From positions 1-7,254 of the forward strand of contig DASPFV010000077.1 of assembly GCA_035620975.1 (NCBI GenBank): 7,254 nt of DNA. The letters are read 5' to 3'. Under the pieces are notes generated by a model, which searched no databases, was not told the origin of the DNA, and saw only the letters and a list, made by a program, of their open reading frames with translations. This document shows, in pieces, positions 5,459 to 7,254 of this stretch. Position 1 is the first letter of the stretch; every line of letters begins with the position of its first letter. The DNA is from DASPFV01 sp035620975. GTDB lineage: Bacteria; Acidobacteriota; Vicinamibacteria; Vicinamibacterales; 2-12-FULL-66-21. A program made the position numbers and the translations under genes.

Positions 5459-7254
5459 ATGTCAACCCTTGAACCGGCTCCCCGGAAACCATTGCGTCTG
5501 TGGCCCGGCGTCGTTGCGGCGCTGCTGCTCATCGCGTTCAAGCTGGTGATGCCGCTCTTCGGCACTGCGGGGCTTCCGACGATGTTCCTGGGCAGCCTTG
5601 CCGGCGGCGCGCTCATTCTCCTGTGGTGGGTGTTCTTGAGCCGCGCACCGTGGGTGGAGCGGCTCGGCGCGATCGTCGTGATGATCCTGGCGATTGCCGC
5701 GACGCTGCCGTTTCTGGACCCGTCGATCGCAGCGGCGGGGCAGGGGCGGTTGTTCTACATCCTGGTCGTCCCGGTCGTTGCCCTCGCGCTGGTGGCCGCC
5801 GCGGTGGTGTCGCGCCGATTCGGCGCCAGCAGCCGGCGCGCCGTGATCGTGGTGGCCATTGGGGCGGCCAGCGGATCGTTTGCGCTGCTGCGCACGGGCG
5901 GCGTCACGGGTGGGGGTGATACCGACATCCACTTTCGATGGACACCGACGGCCGAAGAGCGCCTGCTCGCGCAGGTCGGCGACGAGCCGCCGCCACGGGC
6001 TCCGAAACCCGCGCCCGTTCCCGACGAGGCGAAGGTCGAGACCGCCGAGCTGACGCCGACCACCGCCCCACTGGCCGCTCCCAGGGCGGCGCCGCCGGAT
6101 CGGATCACACACGCGCCGGCGGAATGGCCAGGGTTCCGCGGCCCCAATCGCGACAACGTGATCAGGGGGATTCGCGTCGAGACCGACTGGTCGCAGAAGC
6201 CGCCGGTCGAGCTGTGGCGTAGAGCCGTCGGTCCGGGCTGGTCCTCGTTCGCCGTGCACGGCGATCTGATCTACACACAGGAACAGCGCGGCGAAGACGA
6301 AGTGGTGTCGTGCTACCGGCTGAGCACCGGTGAGCCGGTGTGGCGGCACCGGGATGCCGCGAGGTTCTCGGAATTCCCAGGCGGCCCGGGACCGCGCGCC
6401 ACGCCGACGGTTCACAACGGCCGCGTCTACACGCATGGCGCGACCGGCATCGTCAACGCGCTGGATGCGAGGACCGGCGCGCGCATCTGGACGCGCAGCT
6501 CCGCCTCCGACACGGGCGCCGAACCGCCAGGCTGGGGCTTCACGTCCTCGCCGCTCGTCGTCAACGATCTGCTCGTCGTCGCTGCCTCTGGCGTGCTGGT
6601 CGCCTACGACCTCGCCACCGGAAGGCCGCAGTGGCAGGGGCCACGCGATGGCGGGGGGTACAGCTCGCCGCAGCTCGTGGTGCTCGACGGCGTGCCGCAG
6701 ATCGTGCTGTTGCGGGGGCGCCGGACGACGGGCTTCGACGTCGCGGACGGACAGGTGCTGTGGGAGCACTCCTGGCAGCCAGGCGCGAGCATCGTGCAGC
6801 CGGCGCTGATCGGCACGCGCGATCTCCTGATCAACCACGCCGACACCATGGGCGGGCAGGCCATGCGTCGTCTTCTCGTCACGCGGGCCGGCGGCGATTG
6901 GCATGTCGGGGAACGCTGGACGTCGCGCAGCCTCAAGCCGTACTTCAACGACTTCGTCGTCCACGAAGGTCATGCGTTCGGGTTCGACGGCAGCATCCTG
7001 TCGTGCATCGACATCGACGACGGGGAGCGCACGTGGAAGGGGGGGCGCTACGGGCACGGTCAGATGCTGCTGCTCGCCGAGCAGGATCTGCTGCTGGTGC
7101 TTTCGGAGGAAGGGGAGCTGGCGCTCGTCAACGCGACGCCGGATCACTTCACCGAGGTGACCCGCTTCAAGGCGATTGAAGGAAAGACCTGGAACCACCC
7201 GGTGCTCGTCGGCGATGTCCTGCTGGTCCGCAACGGCGAGGAGATGGCCGCGTT
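5459..7254 (+). CDS. Membrane-anchored PQQ-like beta-propeller protein (3' end beyond window)
   Basis: The reading frame is open from ATG 5459 to the edge: 598 aa seen, no stop. Residues 14-145 hold five hydrophobic segments (about 15-33, 39-60, 69-86, 98-117, 128-144). Arg-rich loops after segments 2 and 4 fit an N-in, C-out topology. A Pro/Ala-rich linker (about 170-218) leads to WPGFRGPNRD from Trp223. Propeller blades then carry PQQ/YVTN-type repeats: CYRLSTGEPVW, ALDARTGARIW, AYDLATGRPQW, GFDVADGQVLW and CIDIDDGERTW. YTQEQRGEDE, GPRATP and WGFTSSPL are conserved phrases of this subgroup. The propeller is inferred to be periplasmic. Dehydrogenase activity is not supported, because no PQQ-binding residue set can be identified; BamB-like scaffolding is equally possible. 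GGAA at 5449-5452 is a weak ribosome site for ATG 5459. An in-frame ATG at 5435 has none and lies 4 bp after the dyad. Expression is probably repressed through the paired dyads. Confidence 0.9.
   Translation, partial: MSTLEPAPRKPLRLWPGVVAALLLIAFKLVMPLFGTAGLPTMFLGSLAGGALILLWWVFLSRAPWVERLGAIVVMILAIAATLPFLDPSIAAAGQGRLFYILVVPVVALALVAAAVVSRRFGASSRRAVIVVAIGAASGSFALLRTGGVTGGGDTDIHFRWTPTAEERLLAQVGDEPPPRAPKPAPVPDEAKVETAELTPTTAPLAAPRAAPPDRITHAPAEWPGFRGPNRDNVIRGIRVETDWSQKPPVELWRRAVGPGWSSFAVHGDLIYTQEQRGEDEVVSCYRLSTGEPVWRHRDAARFSEFPGGPGPRATPTVHNGRVYTHGATGIVNALDARTGARIWTRSSASDTGAEPPGWGFTSSPLVVNDLLVVAASGVLVAYDLATGRPQWQGPRDGGGYSSPQLVVLDGVPQIVLLRGRRTTGFDVADGQVLWEHSWQPGASIVQPALIGTRDLLINHADTMGGQAMRRLLVTRAGGDWHVGERWTSRSLKPYFNDFVVHEGHAFGFDGSILSCIDIDDGERTWKGGRYGHGQMLLLAEQDLLLVLSEEGELALVNATPDHFTEVTRFKAIEGKTWNHPVLVGDVLLVRNGEEMAA

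Noticed and set aside
5462..7198. 578-aa open frame antisense to the propeller gene
   Set aside because: The + strand frame is continuous from 5459 to the window end with five membrane segments and PQQ-type repeats; the antisense product has no family features.

Overview
The window is GC-rich, densely coding bacterial DNA and most likely comes from a soil-type Acidobacterium (Vicinamibacteria-like). The main clues are a PadR regulator of the acidobacterial subtype, a membrane-anchored PQQ-type beta-propeller carrying the WPGFRGPNRD signature that recurs in Acidobacteria and relatives, and a degenerate heptanucleotide array of a kind I associate with such genomes. This is inference from family signatures, because no rRNA or housekeeping marker is present.

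Layout. Bases 1-66 hold a short inverted repeat and the leader of the first gene. Bases 67-1701 (+) encode an exported tetratricopeptide-repeat protein, followed after 61 bp by a small exported NTF2/SnoaL-like protein (1763-2236, +). A nested GC-rich hairpin at 2246-2292 separates this pair from a convergent PadR-type repressor gene (2298-2630, -). That gene has a recognisable promoter and a candidate operator at 2695-2747. Upstream of PadR on the same strand is a two-gene unit: a small cupin (4862-5233, -), then, 16 bp further on, a secreted alpha/beta-hydrolase-domain protein (2842-4845, -). The divergent region 5234-5458 contains a 97-bp heptamer array, a candidate promoter for the cupin unit, and a pair of dyad sites 22 bp apart. 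From 5459 to the end runs a + strand gene for a protein with five predicted membrane segments followed by a PQQ-like propeller. It is cut by the window edge.

How the genes work together. Four of the six proteins are exported or membrane-anchored, so the region has a cell-envelope flavour, but the only convincing functional unit is cupin plus hydrolase. PadR has its own promoter and probably regulates itself. The paired dyad next to the propeller gene suggests that gene is repressed by a regulator lying outside the window.

I do not see a clear new multi-gene system. The most unusual structure is the heptamer array. It sits exactly between a Shine-Dalgarno-like AGGAG and the cupin start codon, and removing it would restore ideal spacing. 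It also creates artificially long N-terminal extensions in two reading frames.
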